A stretch of 64,000 nt of DNA, from positions 62,001 to 126,000 of the forward strand of contig JACGCN010000068.1 of the NCBI GenBank assembly GCA_014905825.1, read 5' to 3'. Position numbers and translations under genes: made by a program. Positions 9,447 through 22,200 of this stretch are shown here, piece by piece (position 1 is the first letter of the stretch; every line of letters starts with the position of its first letter). Under the pieces are notes generated by a model, which was not told the DNA's origin, ran no database searches, and was given only the letters and a program-made list of their open reading frames with translations. This stretch comes from Lyophyllum atratum (lineage: Eukaryota > Basidiomycota > Agaricomycetes > Agaricales > Lyophyllaceae).

Positions 9447-12400
9447 AGGGCTGGACACCGTCACCGCCAGAGACGGCCAAACGGTACCGTGAGACGGTGA
9501 CGGACACCGTGCCGTCAAGCATTCAAGGCTCAAGCAAACGGCACGGTAGACGGTGCGGTACCTGACGTTTTCACCGTGCAAAAGACGGCCGCGACGGCCG
9601 CGTCACGGTCAGACGGGTCACCTGATTTTGAATTAGAGTTGGCGTGGGATTTTGCTGGGTTTGTTGACAACCAACTCTCAGACTCCACAGCCCCGACGCT
9701 GTGCTGATTGCACCCGGTAGTCGTCTTTAGCGAGTGCTCTTATCTCTTGGTGCTCATTCTGACGGTCCGCGACTCGAGCTATCGCAACGATGCCTGGAGG
9801 GAAATGGATAGTGAGTTCTTAACGGATTTTGTACGATTTAGGTAAGTGTAGCTAGCCCATTACCTCCGACAGGCTTGTGAGCTGCATAGAGAGCCTCAGC
9901 CATCCTCGTTCTATTGATACACCATTTGTTATTCGACACTGATACACCTTATAGACACATTTGAAATATAGCTCAACCAATATATCAATGATTTCTTGGA
10001 GAAGAACCATGTGCACTTGCTACGTGAGCCGGGAATTGTATGGGCAGCAGCTACGCTCGGGCCACTCAAGATAACGATAAATAGGAAGGGTATGTGCTTT
10101 AAACTCCTCCATCCCAATTAACAACCTCGATCTCGCTCTGCAGTCCTCTTATGGCACACCGAGATACATCCGACGGTACGCGCATATTCGAGTGACTGAG
10201 TCGAGATACCGCCATTCAAACCATCGCCACCGTTCTAGGTCGCAGCCACCGCGAAAGGAAGACAGCTAGACTCGACGACGCGTTAGCTGCTGAGCAACTT
10301 GACGAGTTCGGAGAGCGTGTACTCCGAGCACCTCGCAAGGCCCCGAGAAAACGCAAGCGCCCATCTGCCAGCGCCGCAAGTGACGACAAGGATAGGGACG
10401 AAAGTACCGACAATTCTTTCGAGTCCTCCAGTGACGGTACCTCAGCTGAGGAATCCAATTCTGACATCGAGATTCTCAACGAGGAGGTAAGCCAACTTCG
10501 ACCATTTATCTGAGTGTCCTACATGAACTAATGCACAACTTTAGGTTGCTGATCTCCTTCCGTCGAAGACGATTCCTGAGGCGGTGAATGCCAAGAAGCC
10601 TTCAACTCGAGGCGCAAACCGGAAGTTGAGCGCCACGCGCAAGAAGGCCCGGACTGTCACCTTCGAAGAGGTTGAGGACGAAGATAGTCCGCGCAATCTC
10701 TCGGCTCGGTCATCACCTCTTCCTGCTCTGAGCGCAACGACTGTGGGGTCTTCACAGCCTAGCGCCGGCCCTACGAAGGCTCCCACGGCCAAAGACAAGG
10801 TACGTGCACAAACACTTACTCCGGAATCCTTATGTATGATCTTACCAGCGACAGGATCCGATCTACCTCTTCTATGAGGCAGTCTCCCACGACGCATATG
10901 GCAAGAGTGAACCCGGGACCAAGTATTACAAGTCCTACCACGGCAATCGGGAGATCAAGGCTATCACGAAAGGCATGAAGGGCAATATCAATGGTATGTC
11001 TTTTATTATTTTTTGCTCGAGGGGGGCTAGGTTCTTACAATGCTTAAGGCCTGAAGAATCACCTCAAGAAGTTCCCACAAATGGACGGTCTTTACAGCAT
11101 CCTTGCTGATCCGAGTCGTAGGCATATCCCTCCCACTGTGGAAGAGGTCTCTATGGCGTCTGGCACTCTCAGTGACCCAGAGGCCAAGGCGAAGCTTGTA
11201 CGTGCCCTCGAGGCATCACAAGAGAGCCTTAAGGCAGCGTTTGACAAGCAACAGGCCAAAGCAGCGGTAAGTGATTCTCCATCGTCCTGTCACGTTTCTA
11301 ACATGTCGTTACTAGGGCCCGTGGGATCAAGAGAAGTTTGAGCGGCTTGTCACTGAGTGGGTCGTCGCCTGCGATCAGCCGTTTAGTGCTGTTGAAGAGC
11401 CGGAATATATCGCAATGATGGAGTATGCGCACCATCCCGCTCCCTCACTCGACATTCCGAAACGCAAGGCAGTCAAGCAGCGCACAATGAAAATGGGTGA
11501 AGACACTGTTGGGGGGATTCGAAAGATGTTCGACGTACGTATACAACTTTTGTGGCCCGAGATCTTTTCTGATGTGATTTCAGGAGCTCGAGGGGAAGGT
11601 CTCCCTGTCACTGGATGCTTGGACTTCAAGCAACCAGCACGCATTCTTGGCTATTGTCGCTCATTATATTACCAATGACGGGGAGCTTGGTACATATGAA
11701 CGAATTTCTTGATCTGTTTTAATGCTGAATAACATCTAGAAGAGTTATTGATTGATTTCCGTGAGCTGTTGGGTGAGCATTCCGGCGAGAATATGGCAGA
11801 AGCGGTGTGGGAGACTCTTGAGCTTTACGGGCTTGTCGGACGTGTGCGTACATAACTTAGATGCGTGCTACCGCTCTGCTCATTAACGTTGGCTGTTGTA
11901 GATCATTTCCCTTGTGATGGATAATGCTTCCAATAACAACACGCTGGCAGTTGGGATTGAAAACCGGTGCTATGAAAACAACATCCCATTCACGGCAGGT
12001 GATGCTCGGATGAGGTGCATGCCACACACCATCCATCTCGCAGCGCTAAAAGTTAGTCATTTTACTCTTGACTGAACGAAGTAAAGCTGACATCCGGTGG
12101 GAATTTTCTGCTCAGCTCCTCGAAGGCATTGGTGCGATTTCGAAGGCAGAGCGACGGAAGGCCGCTTCACGAAGTGGCAACTATCAGGAAGAAATCAATG
12201 TTCCACTCGAACGCGAGACCGATGACGATGCTGTTGCACAAGAGGATAACCACGAGGATGAGTACGAGGACAGTGATGATGAGAAGGAGAAGGGCAAGGG
12301 CAAGGGTGCTGGGACGAGTCAGAAGGACAAGGCCACTGAGAGTGAAGAGGTATTGACAGCTGTCGGAAAGGTACGTCAACCACCCAATATCCCTCTTCTA

Positions 12401-13832
12401 CTTCCTATTGAATGATGTTTTAGCTGCGGACAATTGTTCGTGTGGTCCGGTCGAGTCCCCAGCGTCGGCAAACATGGGCGAAGGAGATAGCTGTGATGAT
12501 GAACAAAGAGGATGACGGGAAAAGCCCCGCCCTTATGCTTATTCTGGACGTCAAGACACGCTGGTCTTCAACTCACCAGATGCTTCGTATGTCCATCCCT
12601 TTCTTTCCGTGTACTAACATTTCCAACTGAATATGACGTAAACTATAGGTCGAGCTCTCGACTATCGCCCTGCAATTGACTCATTTGTCTCCCGCAACAA
12701 GGATCTTCGTTTGAAATACGAACTTTCGGACGCCGACTGGCAGGCTATCACTCTTGTGGCCGACTGGCTGAAGTCTTTCCGCGCTGCGACGACGCAAATG
12801 TCAGCCACCGCAAAGCCCATGCTTTCGACAACCCTTGCGATTTTTCGGGGACTTCAAGACGAGCTTAAATCGATCCTTCGCACTCTCCCATCCTCAGTCG
12901 CACCTGAAATCAAGAAGGGTCTTATTGATGCTCATCGAAAGCTAAGCGACTATTACTACAAGTTCGAGGAATCACCTTTTTATACTTGGTCGGCATGTAC
13001 GTGATCGTCATGTTTCTCGACCCTGTGTCGAAACTGACTGCTTGACATAGTACTCGACCCCCGAATTTCGTACGAAGGCTTGAAGTACGACTACAGTGAC
13101 GACATCGTGCTGTCCGACTACCTCGAGGTATCAAAGACAAGGCTTCACAAGTACTTCAACGACAACTATGCAAAGAAGCACACTTCTCAGTCACAGGCCG
13201 CCCCTACTCCGCAGGCAGCATCAGCATCAATGTTGTCCTCACCGAAGAAGATCTTCACAGCGCGCTTTCAACGCCAGGCAAATATTGTCGAGGACGAGCT
13301 TGAAGAGTATTTCAAGCTCCCCCAGGAACCTTTCGAAACCTGCGATCCCGTGCGTTGGTGGTTCAATCATCGCTCCCGGTTCCCAAACCTCTTCTGGCTT
13401 GCCCGCGACATCATTAGCATACCCGGTGACTGTCATACATCATCAGACTTCAAGCCATTGACTTACTAGTTGTTTCAGGCTCGGCAGTCGCAGTTGAACG
13501 AGTGTTCTCAGGGGGTCGCGATACTATCTCTATTCGACGCGCCAGTCTGACACCGGAGACGATCCGCACACTCATGTTAGTGAAGAAGAAGCTTCATTTG
13601 AAGCGTGAGCGGGCTAAGCGGGCACTGCGGCGGCTGTACGAGTAGTCTACATCCATAATGTTCATGTCCTGTCACCGTTCCCGCCGTCGACCGTAAGACG
13701 GCCGTCACCGTCACCGTCCGTACCGTGATGCATTTTGGTAAGGCATTGAACGGACGGTTTGCCACCGCCCGCTACCGTCTACCCACCGTCTCTGTCACGG
13801 CCGTCGCCGTGAGACGGACGGTGTCCAGCCCT
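9447..13832 (+). mobile_element. hAT-superfamily DNA transposon, apparently complete
   Basis: Terminal inverted repeats AGGGCTGGACACCGTC lie at 9447-9462 and, inverted, at 13817-13832. Both ends are packed with subterminal GACGGT/ACCGTC repeats (about 9460-9620 and 13670-13825), typical of transposase-binding ends in Ac-like elements. The 8-nt sequence AGGAATTT directly follows the right end (13833-13840) and occurs at 9434-9441 on the left, five bases away from the inverted repeat. An 8-nt target duplication is the hAT hallmark. The element contains one spliced transposase gene with its conserved blocks present, so it may be autonomous. Confidence 0.85.
9790..13645 (+). CDS. hAT transposase (spliced, intact-looking)
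   Basis: This DDE-type transposase cuts and pastes the surrounding element. The gene has many introns of about 50-60 nt. A tiny first exon (MPGGKWI) joins LNQYINDFLEKNHVHLL, followed by an acidic Ser-rich linker (10240-10485). Next comes a BED-like DNA-binding region (about 10855-11110, YHGNREIKAITKGMKGNING, LKNHLKKFP) in which the usual cysteines are not obvious. The catalytic core follows: first Asp in SLSLDAWTSSN (about 11614), second Asp in LVMDNASNN (about 11920), then LDVKTRWSSTHQML (about 12548). The C-terminal hAT dimerisation block is AVERVFSGGRDTISIRRASL (about 13490-13550). The stop is TAG at 13643. I found no in-frame stop or frameshift in the exons examined. The start and first intron are the least certain parts. 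Confidence 0.8.
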
Positions 13833-14114
13833 AGGAATTTTGAGATACCTGCTTCAAGGATTACAACGAGGATGTCCTTCAGCTTCTGTGCAGCAATGCG
13901 TGCACGACGTCTTCCTGGCGTCTCGGTTTATTTAGACATAGTTCCGCTTGTATAATGTGTTCTTTGTGACGATTTTTGTCGCAATCTAGGCGCGCGGTGA
14001 ACACGATCTATTTTATCTCAATCTTATCCACAGATCACATGCTGCGTTTTCCCCCTTTTAACGCCGTGCTTAACGCCGAACGGAGCCCTTCACCAAACAG
14101 CGCTTAAGTGAAAG

Positions 14115-14161
14115 CAGACCTTATAATAACAGATCGACTATCATCTGTTACATAAGGTCTG
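14115..14161. repeat. Short perfect-loop inverted repeat (hairpin)
   Basis: Two arms of 19-20 nt, CAGACCTTATAATAACAGAT (14115-14134) and its near-exact inverse (14143-14161), flank an 8-nt loop. They differ by one small mismatch/indel. The hairpin abuts the right end of the MITE-like element. Confidence 0.7.
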
Positions 14162-14780
14162 TTTGGAGACTACAGGATTCCACTTTCGAAATTCGGACTG
14201 GATGTATTCAGGCGGAGTCAGGGCGGAGCTCGAGTCTGCTGCCCACCGCTGATCATGAAATCTGGTCTCTCCCTAACTTGCAATGAAAAATCGCCGAACT
14301 GGTGCTTGAGTCGCGACTCAAAGGTACCGGAGTGAGTAGGAGGATGAGAATTTGTTGGTATCTTTCTTTTTCCTTCCATCGTCGTTCGAATTCTGACTCG
14401 TAAAATGTGCTCTCAGCCCTGAGAGTAGACTTCCAGCAAAATTTGACGCCCATGAATGGGTCCTGCTTGGACCTGTACTACGGAAGGCTCTCAGGACTTC
14501 AAAGCCTGGCTTGCGCACACTTCGGATTAGCTTTCAGTTCTGCCTGATCGACAAACTGCTCTACCTATGGCTCGTGGTCTCCTACAGGCGCGAGAGGTTC
14601 CTGTCTCCACAAACTTTTCGCGTTCGTTCTACCTCATGAGTCGTCATCGACGCGCCTTGATCGATCGAAACCAAAACACCAAGTTTCGGTGGCTGACGAC
14701 TTCTCTGTGATCCTTCACCGCAACCTCGATTACGTGCAAAATATCAAGCTAGCTTTCACCTCAAGCATCACCGTGCATCA

Positions 14781-16392
14781 ATGCATCAACTATCCCGAAT
14801 TCTTCTCTCTTTCCCTAGGCCCCCATACCTACAACACGGAACGCCCGCCGTTATCTTCGGTAAGCTTGCCGCAATCCTCGCACAATGGACAGCAATATGG
14901 ATGCGCCCCACGTCACCCACATTCTCTGTCCATCCCTCTCTCCCTCCGGGTACCCCAACTTCCCCTTTGAAGCCGACGCCCACGGCTTCGTTCCAGGACG
15001 ATACGCAGGTACCCGTCACCTTGACCCTGGCAGCTATATTCGCGTGCGCCATCATCATCCTCGGCACATTCTGTGCAATGCCAAGACCTAGTGGAAGACC
15101 GGCAGAGAATTCGCCCCCTCTGTTGGAGACTCCCGTCAAAGCCCCCGATTCGCTACCCCCAGTCAGCATCCTTTTCCTGAAATCGATGTTAGGTCGTTTT
15201 CAGCTGCCGTTCCTCACCCCGACATCCTCGCTTTTACGGCGGTCGTGGCGGTGGCAACATTTCTGCGCCAATCTCTCGCGTACGCTTCTCCATGTTACAC
15301 ATTCGACGCTAGGTTGGGTTCTACTGTTCACCAAGTCATTGTCTACTTCACCAAGACTACTCTTCCATGTGACGAAACTGGCCTTGTGCCCTTTCCACTT
15401 GCCACGGGCGCCTGCACTCCTCATTTTCTATTTCAAACGGACACAGTCTCTGGTTGGGCTCTGCGTCAAATTCTCGGCTACCGTTTTCGACATCGTGCAA
15501 TGGACGTCAGGTCGTTTTTGGACGTTAGTCATCGTGCGTGCTGCCCAGCCGTTTTGGGTACCAATCTATTCTTCGACAATGCACCTTTCCAGACTATACT
15601 ATGAAAATCTCCGCCTTCTCGGCTATGCTTTCATTGTAGACATAATTCTCTGCTACTTCTTACTCGGAGAATTGCCTTCCGTCTTCGCTCAAGCCGCAAT
15701 AGCATCAATCACTCCTATAGTCGAACTGCATATTCTCCGAGTTGTTCTGGTTCTTGTATTTGTGGTGTTCGAGTGCGAGCTCATCAATCGGCTCATAATT
15801 CTTCCTGACCGGTACATGGCCACACATAATTGTCTACGTATCCTCGCCAACGGCCAAACACGCAGAGAGATATGCTATAGAGTTGTTGGTGTAACAGGCT
15901 TCAGGTCTGTCACTTTGCTGGGTCTCGTATTTTGCGCCGTCGTGGCAATTCTACGTGAGGCGGTGGATCAGGTCTTTCCCAACTTTGGGTGGGCAGTTGT
16001 AAGTTCCTTCCTAGGACCCTTAGAGCCTTATATCTATCCTCATTGGTTTCCAGGTCGTGCATGCAATAGTCATGATAGTATTCGCCAGGGGTATTTATTT
16101 TGTGAGCCCAGAGGATATTCATGATCTCCGATTTTGTTCATCTTTCTTCTACCTCCAGCATTGCACGTGGACTACTAAAGACACAATAGTGCCTATCGAT
16201 CTACCCCTGGAAATCATTTTCGAACCGCACCTTCCTCTTGAGTTCGTCATCGACGATGGTGATGACTTACTCGACGAAGCCAACAACAACGAAGGAGATG
16301 GAGGTACCCTTGCATCTACTGTCTGCTGTCGTGAATACAGAGTTATCCGAGAAGGCGGTGACAGTGACGACGGACCCAAGGGAGTTGGTTGA
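14781..16392 (+). CDS. Unknown multipass membrane protein, copy 1
   Basis: I do not recognise this protein. Exons 14781-15998, 16054-16101 and 16159-16392 join in phase 0 to 499 aa. It has a Pro/Thr-rich N-terminus and a membrane segment near residues 82-101 (LTLAAIFACAIIILGTFCAM). Weaker hydrophobic stretches follow in the middle. A strong C-terminal membrane block runs from about residue 283 to 422 (FIVDIILCYFLL, VVLVLVFVVFECELINRLI, LGLVFCAVVAILREAV and the 16-aa exon VVHAIVMIVFARGIYF). The tail is acidic and probably cytosolic (EFVIDDGDDLLDE). A paralogue with the same exon structure follows at 17206. Conservation of frame and of both intron phases between the copies supports a real coding gene. 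Confidence 0.72.
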
Positions 16393-17205
16393 CCTTTACC
16401 TCCAACCGAGAGTACGACTGTATCGACTCAACCCAAGTTGCCATTCGATAGGGTTAGCCCAATACCACGTAGTTTTTGGTAGGCTTGCAGTATCCATGTG
16501 TAGTTTCACTTGACTGTGTCTCCACTGGCAAAATCTTATTTACATGAATGGGATGTGCTTAGAATTTCGTCAAAAGTGCAGTGCAGAAACTTGAATTGGT
16601 GCCGTTTCAACCGAGTCTTCGCAAACTTCTGCGCAATTAGTAAATAACATACTACTTTACCCTCAATCAACGCCTCGTCGATATATGTTCTGATCACGAA
16701 ATCTGGTTGCAACTTGCTTCCTGATATATCCGTGCTCACGTCGTGAGAATATTCCCCCGATCTCTGAGTCCTTCCTACTATATCGTCGTTGATTTCCTCC
16801 TCAAAACATGTGTTCTCAGAATGGACTGTTCCAGCAAAATTTGACGCCCATGCATGGTTTCTGCTTGGACCTGTACTACGGAAAGCGCTCAGAACCTCAA
16901 GTTCGCCTTGCACACTTCGGGTTAGCTTTCACTCAGTTCAAGTCCGGCTATGGGCTACGTTGCGCTCGATTCTATCTGACCGAAAAACAGTTTCACCTGT
17001 GGCTCCTAATTTCACACCGGCGCGAGAGCTCCCTCTCTCTACAGACTTTCGCACCCATTCTACCTCATATCGTCGACGCGTCTTGATCGATCGAAACTGG
17101 CAAAAACCTCAGTTTGGGTGGCTGACGACTTCACTGTGATCCTTCACCGCAACGTCGATTACTTGCAAAATATCAAGCTTTCACCTCAAGCATCGCCGTG
17201 CATCA

Positions 17206-18872
17206 ATGCATCAACTGTCCCGAATTCTTCTCTCTTTCCCTAGGCCCCCATACCTACAACACGGGACGCCCGCCATCATCTTCGGTAAGCTCGCCGCAGT
17301 TCTCGCGCAATGGACAGCAATATGGATGCGCCCCACGTCATCAACATTCTCTGTCCATCCGATCCCCTCTCCCTATCCGGGCACCCCAACCTCACCTTTG
17401 AAGCCGACGCCCACGGCTCCATCCCAGGACGATACGCAGGTACACGTCACATTGACCCTAGCAGCTATTTTCGCCTGCGCCATCCTCGTCCTCGGCACAT
17501 TCTGTGCAATGCCAAGACCTAGTGGAAGACCGACAGAGAATTCGCCCCCTCTGTTGAAGACTCCCGTCAAAGCTCCCGATTTGCCACCCCCACCCCCTTT
17601 TTCTCTTTTGTCGTTCCTCCAAGGATGCGCTAGTTCCTTCAAAGTCCTTCTCCTGGCCCTGAAATCTATGTTAGGTCGTTTTCAGCAGTCGATCTTCACC
17701 CCGACATCCTCGCTTTTATGTTGGTCGTGGCGGTGGCAACAATTATGTGCCAATGTCTCGGGTACGCTTCTCAATGTTACACATTCAACGCTAGGTTGGG
17801 TTCTACTGTTCTCCAAGTCATTGTCTACTTCACCAAGACTACTCTTCCATGTGACGAAACTGGCCTTGTGCCCTTTCCACTTGCCACGGGCGCCTGCACT
17901 CCTTATTTTTTATTTCAACCGGACGCAGTCTATGGTTGGGCTCTGCATCAAACTCTTGGGCACCGTTTTCGACATCGTGCAATCGACGTTAGGTCGTTTT
18001 TGGACGTTAGTCATCGTGTCTGCTGCCCGATTGGTCTGGGTGTCAATCCATTCTTCGACAACGCACTTTTTCCAACAATACTATGAAGATCTCCGCCTTC
18101 TCGGCCATGTTTCTATTGTAACCATAATCATCACCTACCTTCTACTCGGATGTTTGCCTTCCCTCTTCGCTCAAGCCGCCATAGAATCAATCACTCTCAT
18201 AGTCGAACTGCATATATTCCAAGTCGTTCTGGTTCTTGTATTTGTGGTGTGCGAGGTCGAGCTCATCAACCGGCTGATACTTCTTCCCAATCGTTACATC
18301 GCCACGCATAATCGCCTACGTATCATCGCCAACGGACAAACACGCAAAGAGATAGGCTATAGGGCCGTTGGTGTAACAGACATCAGGACTGTCACATTTG
18401 TGGGTCTCATATTTTGCGCTGTCGTGGCAATTCTACGTGAAGCGGTGGATCAGGTCTTTCCCCCCGTTGGGTTCGCAATTGTAAGTTCCTTCCTAGGCCT
18501 TGCAGCCTTATATTTATACTCACTGGCTCCCAGGTCATGTTTGCAATAGCCATGATACTATGCATCAGGGCGTGCTATCTCGTGAGTCCAGGGAATATTC
18601 ATGATCTCTAAGTTTGTTCATTTTCTTTCAATCCATAGTTTTGCACGCGGGCTGCCAAAGATGCAATAATGCCTATCGAGCTACCCCTGGAAATCATTTT
18701 TGACCCGCACATTCCGCTTGAGTTCGTCATCGACGATGGCGATGACCGACCTAACGAACTCAACGACGACGAAGGCGATGGAGGCACCCTCGCAGTCACT
18801 ATCTGCTGTCACCAATACAGGGATATTCGAGAGGGCGGTCACAGCAACGACGGACCCAAGGGTATTGGTTGA
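17206..18872 (+). CDS. Unknown multipass membrane protein, copy 2
   Basis: This is the tandem paralogue of the gene at 14781. Exons 17206-18480, 18534-18581 and 18639-18872 join in phase 0 to 518 aa. The second and third exons have exactly the same lengths (48 and 234 nt) as in copy 1. The membrane pattern and acidic tail (EFVIDDGDDRPNELNDDEG) are kept. It is 19 residues longer, mainly because of an insertion reading DLPPPPPFSLLSFLQGC after the first membrane segment. Neither copy has stops or frameshifts. Function is unknown. Confidence 0.72.
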
Positions 18873-19257
18873 CTTCACTTTTAGCTGATAGCACTGTGTT
18901 TAGTTTATTCAAGTTGCCGCTCTCCAAGTCGCCGAATACTACTAGCGTCCGCCCAATACGGCGTAGCTTTTCATTCGTTCTTGAACTATGCATATCTAGT
19001 TTCACTTGACTATGTCTACAACGTCTTACTTGCAGAAAGGCGATGTGCTTGAGATTTTCTCAAGATTTGGTTTTATTGCAATGCAGCAACTGGCGCCGTT
19101 TTAGAGTCGTCGCCAAGAGTGCCCAGCACCTTCCCCAAATAAAGCCAAACAGTGTGGCGAAGCGCTCAACTCAACTTGGACGTCTGTCAAGCATTCACGC
19201 ATCCAAGCTCCCTCGACCATTTCCGACTCGTTTACCTTGCGTTTACCTCGAATCACC

Positions 19258-22200
19258 ATGGTTGCATTCTTATTAATCATCCTCCTCGCTCTTCCCTCCA
19301 CGCTATTTGTAACTAAACTGCGACACCCTCGCATCGACCAGTTCAGGTCAGATTTCAGAGAATGGGCGATCATTCGATGTGTGGAGCGGCTTGACTCTAT
19401 AACAGATCCAACGTTTCAGCATCCAGGTGTAGTTCGTTTCTTCGCAGAGCGGCAGTGGCTACGAATGCCCCCAGCACTCACATCGGAGCCGGTCACCCCG
19501 TCCAACACCTGTGCTCGGCGAAGGCTCTTTCCCAATCCTTGGACATGCCCTTTCGATCAACCTCCTTCGCATGTTATCACCCCACCAAATACCTGCGCGA
19601 GGCCCACACTCTTTCCGGACTTTCAGCTCTGCCCTTTCGATCAACTTGAACCGTCTGCAAACATCCGAATCGACATCCCCGCCGAAGTTCCGCCCACTCT
19701 CGCAGTACGCCTGGACCTTCAGAGGACTTTATGCTGTGTCATCGTGTTAGAATTCCTCGTGATATGCCTACTCGTGATCAAATGCCTGAACAAATCCAAT
19801 GTTGGTGCCGAATCAAGTCCTTCCGTCCGGCGACAAGAACAAATCGCTCAAGTTCATCCGGCCGTTCCTCTAGATGCCGCGCTGGCTGGTCCGACGCATC
19901 AAATGATCGACCCAGAATTTTTGGATGCGCAGCTAGCCGTTGAAATTGCTGCACCTATAGACGATGATAGCGATTCGACCACGCTGGAAGACGTTGTTGC
20001 ACAAGATAACTCCATAGATAGAGCAATGGGTACTTCGATTGACGAAGATGACGATGTTCCATCAGACCAGGATACTACGGACCAAAGGCGCACAGAGGAT
20101 CAGCAGTGTAGCTCGGAACTCGATCGCGAACAACCTTCTGCGGTCACTTCTTGGTTTTTACAAACTTCAGGGCCCTCGAACGTTAGCCTTGCAGACCCAC
20201 TTCGTGAGTACGACCCAAGAGAAGTTTCCTCAGACGAGAATGGATACCCCGGTTTCTATAACACCTCAAACCCTTTTTATGCTAATGGTATCACGCCAAC
20301 CAACGACTCTGGACAGCTTTCGCGTCCCCGGATCTGTCCTGGCGTCAATTCTGTACTGGCGGCTATCAATACTAGTGACGGGCTTGATCACGGCAGTGGG
20401 TCGGGCGGGCATGCCTGCACGGAAGTGTCGATTGGGCGTTCTGATTATTTGACGACGGTGGTCAGCAATCGCGATCTACCGGAAACAGGCGAGCTGCTTC
20501 GAGACGAGTCTTCTCCATCTTCCCCAGCGACGACATTTGAGCTCGAAGAGGCCGACGACATGCAAGTGTCCCAAGCACAGGATCCAGCTGCCCCTTTCGA
20601 TCCCCAGCTTTCGAGTTTCTCGGACGAAGCCGGCGATGTTTGCATGACAGACGGTCGCATGTCAACATCCACTTCTGCGAGCAGTTCCTCAAGCGAGGGG
20701 AACTACCCATGGCAAGCGCATTACGTGGACCCGGATTCATCGACGCCACGGACTTCTTACAAGACGCAGGCTAGCCAAACTCCATTCAACTTCTTATTCC
20801 CAAGGACCCATCTTTCAACACGGTATCGCCGCGACGATTATAACTTCGACCCAATGTTGACTGCATCCCTCAGTTGTCCGGCATCTCTACACCTTTCTCC
20901 CTCACCCACCTTGAACGAAAGTGTCGGTGATCTTCTTACGGATAGGGATACCAGTGATTCACCATCAGTGCAGGTTATCTCCACCTTCGCCCCGACGAAC
21001 GAAAGCCTCGTCGATTTTGTCCACACCAATAGTCTTACGGTAGAGTCCGCCCTTCAGCCGTCTGACTCTGGCTCTTTATCATTCTTGTCCCCTGAGACGC
21101 CCACTGAGCTGCGGCATCGCCGGCGGGCATATAACTTTGATACATCCCTAACGCCGTCACCCAGTCACCTCGGTCCTCAGGGCTCGTTGTTCCCTCAAGA
21201 ATCTGCGAGGTCGGGCGAAAATATGGGTGCGGATGCGAATGCGTGCACGAGAACTGTTGGTGAGCATGGTACATAGACGATCAGTGTGAAGGGCATACTG
21301 ACATGTTATTCACAGAGGACGTTGCTATCGCGCCCCTAGCGTCCGCCACTGATAAGGCTGACCCGTTGCCGACCACGTCGAGCGCTCCAACAGAGCGTCG
21401 CATCGTATTACGAGACATGGGGAATGAGGGAGCTGAAAGTGCGGGAGCATCGGGCAGCGGTCCGAGTCGTTCACCCACCGCGAACGAAAGCATCGTCGAC
21501 CTTCTTACGGACGGCGATATCAGCAATTTACCATCAACGCAGGTTGTTTCCACCTTCGCCCCAGCGAACGAAAGCCTCGTTGCTTCAGTCCGCACCAACG
21601 GTCTTACTGTAGAGTCTGCCCTTCAGTCGTCTGACTCTGGATCTCTCTCATTTTTAGTGCCTGAGACACCCACTGAGCTGCGGCGTCGCCGGCGGGCGTT
21701 CAACTTCGATACCTCTCTAACCCCGTCACCCAGTCACCTCGGTCCTCAGGGCTCATTGTTCCCTCAAGAATCTGCGAGGTCGGGCGAGAATATGGGTGCG
21801 GATGCGAATGCGTGCACGAGAACTGTTGGTGAGCATGGTACATAGGCGATCAGTGTGAAGGGCATACTGACATGTTATTCACAGAGGACGTTGCTATCGC
21901 GCCCCTAGCTTCCGCCACTGATAAGGCTGGCCCGTTGCCGACCACGCCGAGCGCTCCAACCGAGCGTCGCGTCGTATTACGAGACATGGGGAACGAGGGA
22001 GCTGAAAGTGCGGGAGCATCGGGCAGCGGTCCGAGTCGTTCACCCACCGCGAACGAAAGCATCGTCGACCTTCTTACGGACGGCGATATCAGCAATTTAC
22101 CATCAACGCAGGTTGTCTCCACCTTCGCCCCAACGAACGAAAGCCTCGTTGATTCAGTCCGCACCAACGGTCTTACTGTAGAGTCTGCCCTTCAGTCGTC

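Larger units (their letters stand above)
9030..14112. mobile_element. MITE-like element split by a hAT insertion
   Basis: The left end (9031-9070, TCACTTAAGCGTTGTTTGG...) and the right end (14072-14111, inverted) form imperfect terminal inverted repeats of about 35 nt: CACTTAAGCG, TGTTTGGTG and TCCGTTCGG are shared. Without the hAT element the body is about 0.7 kb, the size of a non-autonomous MITE. The inside holds only decayed coding-like pieces, for example plus-strand 9165-9270. I could not identify a target-site duplication. Confidence 0.55.
14390..18970 (+). repeat. Tandem duplication of a membrane-protein gene with its 5' region
   Basis: Blocks of about 2.1-2.2 kb, at roughly 14390-16490 and 16783-18970, are direct copies. 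Similarity includes 5' non-coding sequence (compare 'cctgctt/tctgcttggacctgtactacgga' near 14462 and 16861), the whole coding sequence and intron positions. The second copy has an extra Pro-rich insertion of about 57 nt near 17585. Confidence 0.85.
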
